Assembly: GCA_946482625.1 (NCBI GenBank)
Contig: CAMLSH010000229.1
Location: forward strand, 1-6,395
DNA length: 6,395 bases
Reading direction: 5' to 3'
Origin: an uncultured Opitutaceae bacterium
GTDB taxonomy: Bacteria; Verrucomicrobiota; Verrucomicrobiae; Opitutales; Opitutaceae
Positions 5,298-6,395 of the stretch are shown here, in pieces. Position numbers and translations under genes: made by a program. The number at the start of each line of letters is the position of its first letter. Positions within the stretch are counted from its first letter, which is position 1. The notes beneath the pieces are model-generated. The model saw only the letters and a list, made by a program, of their open reading frames with translations, had not been told where the DNA came from and did no database searches.

Positions 5298-6395
5298 TTA
5301 CTTTTTGAGGCCCTGGACGAAGCGCTCGGTGCGATTGCACGCCTCAATGATCTGGTCGTAGCTCGTCGCGAAACACGCACGCACGTGACCAATGCCGTTT
5401 TCGCCAAATGCCGCGCCCGGAACCACCGCAACCTTCTCCTTCTCGAGCAGGCCGAATGAAAATTCCTTCTCAGTGAGCCCCGTCGATTTGATCTCGGGAA
5501 ACGCGTAGAACGAGCCGCGCGGCGAATGGCACTTCAGGCCGATTTCGTTGAAGCGCCGCACGATCAGATCGCGGCGACGATGGTACTGCTCGCGCATCTT
5601 GAGCACGCTGTCCCAGCCGCGCGTGAGCGCTTCGAGCGCCGCTTCCTGCGCGACAATCGAGGCGCACAGCATCGTGTACTGGTGCACCTTCATCATCGCG
5701 TCGATCAGGGCCGCCGGTCCGCACGCATAACCAATGCGCCAGCCGGTCATCGCGAACGCCTTCGAAAATCCGTGCAGGAAAATCGTGCGCTCAGCCATCC
5801 CCGGCAGACTCGCGATGCTCGTGTGTACACCGTCGAACGTCAGCTCCGAGTAGATCTCGTCGCTCATCACGAGCAGATCCTTCTCGCGGCAGAACTCCGC
5901 GATCTTGGTCAACTGCTCAAGACTGCATGTGCCGCCCGTGGGATTGCACGGCAGGTTGAGCATCAAAATCTTGCAGCCCGGCACCCAGGCCGCGCGCAGC
6001 GCCTCGGCGGTCAGCGCGAAGTTGTCTTTTGCGTACGTCGGCACCGCGATGCCCTCGGCATGCACGAGCGTCACACTCGGGCTGTACGACACGTAGCAGG
6101 GCTGGTGAAACATCACCTTGTCGCCCGGATTGCACAGCGCGCGCAGCGCCAGATCGATCGCCTCGGACACACCGACCGTGATGATCACCTGATCCTCCGG
6201 ACGGTAGCTGACGTTGAAATGCTCCGCGACGTAGGTCGAAACCGCGCGGCGCAGCTCGATCATGCCGAGGTTCGACGTGTAGTAGGTCTTGCCGCGCTCG
6301 AGGGCGAAAATCGCCGCCTCGCGCACATGCCACGGCGTCACGAAATCGGGTTCGCCCACGCCGAGCGAGATCACGTCCTGGCCCTTCATCTTGGC
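5298..6395 (-). CDS. Class I/II pyridoxal-phosphate aminotransferase, N-terminus cut off by window edge
   Basis: 365 residues are present; the frame stays open to the right edge. The codons before the internal Met at 6389 read Ala-Lys, and relatives have some 20-30 residues before ISLGVGEPDF, so the true start lies outside. Numbering from that Met, the fold-type I aminotransferase features are GVGEPDF (10-16), YYTSN (36-40), NPTGG with N149, SDEIYSEL with D177 and Y180, the Schiff-base lysine K210 in HGFSKAFAMTGWRIGY, and the substrate-carboxylate arginine R337 in HVRACFATS. It transfers amino groups between an amino acid and a 2-oxo acid in the cytosol. It resembles aspartate/aromatic/alanine aminotransferases and Bacillus PatA in overall motif layout; these subgroups cannot be separated by eye, so no symbol is given. 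The gene ends in TAA and is followed by a strong terminator, suggesting a separate unit from der. Confidence 0.93.
   Translation of the reverse strand, partial: AKMKGQDVISLGVGEPDFVTPWHVREAAIFALERGKTYYTSNLGMIELRRAVSTYVAEHFNVSYRPEDQVIITVGVSEAIDLALRALCNPGDKVMFHQPCYVSYSPSVTLVHAEGIAVPTYAKDNFALTAEALRAAWVPGCKILMLNLPCNPTGGTCSLEQLTKIAEFCREKDLLVMSDEIYSELTFDGVHTSIASLPGMAERTIFLHGFSKAFAMTGWRIGYACGPAALIDAMMKVHQYTMLCASIVAQEAALEALTRGWDSVLKMREQYHRRRDLIVRRFNEIGLKCHSPRGSFYAFPEIKSTGLTEKEFSFGLLEKEKVAVVPGAAFGENGIGHVRACFATSYDQIIEACNRTERFVQGLKK

Noticed and set aside
5210..5431. N-terminal extension of Der by 74 residues
   Set aside because: The extension runs through the terminator hairpin and into the aminotransferase gene, has no family counterpart, and the canonical MARTVAIVGRPNVGKS start at 5209 fits the family.
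1..6395. CRISPR array, tRNA or rRNA genes, transposase, toxin-antitoxin or phage-defence genes
   Set aside because: I looked for regularly spaced repeats, cloverleaf segments and characteristic protein motifs on both strands and saw none.

Overview
The window is a GC-rich chromosomal segment in which every supportable gene lies on the minus strand. The gene content, the weak or absent Shine-Dalgarno sequences, and the purine-rich intergenic repeat words of the GCGAAGACGCAAAG type suggest a member of the Verrucomicrobiota, perhaps an Opitutaceae-like bacterium. That placement is an inference from general sequence character; no marker gene here proves it.

In the direction of transcription (high to low coordinates) the layout is as follows. 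First comes a class I/II PLP-dependent aminotransferase whose N-terminus is cut by the right edge (5298-6395). It is followed by a strong hairpin with a T-tract that looks like an intrinsic terminator (5231-5280). Next is der (engA), the double-GTPase ribosome assembly factor (3704-5209). Its last codons overlap the start of a DUF4380 protein with a galactose-mutarotase-like fold (2809-3723). A 114-base gap holding an imperfect inverted repeat (2708-2797) leads to fmt, methionyl-tRNA formyltransferase (1651-2694). A 205-base gap with a hairpin, a perfect 16-bp palindrome and outer inverted ends (1540-1636) then precedes a secreted glycoside hydrolase of family 43 with a C-terminal beta-sandwich domain (1-1445), cut by the left edge.

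Functionally this is a housekeeping block (translation initiation by Fmt, 50S subunit assembly by Der, amino-acid metabolism by the aminotransferase) next to carbohydrate-related genes (DUF4380, GH43). Der and the DUF4380 protein are probably co-transcribed, with fmt possibly in the same unit; the aminotransferase and GH43 are probably separate units.

I do not see a new defence, mobile or biosynthetic system. The most notable features are non-coding. Two intergenic repeats share almost the same sequence word and appear to play different roles, one as a terminator and one as a leader hairpin in front of fmt. A palindromic block lies upstream of GH43, and a GC-rich duplicated repeat encodes an inserted linker inside Fmt.
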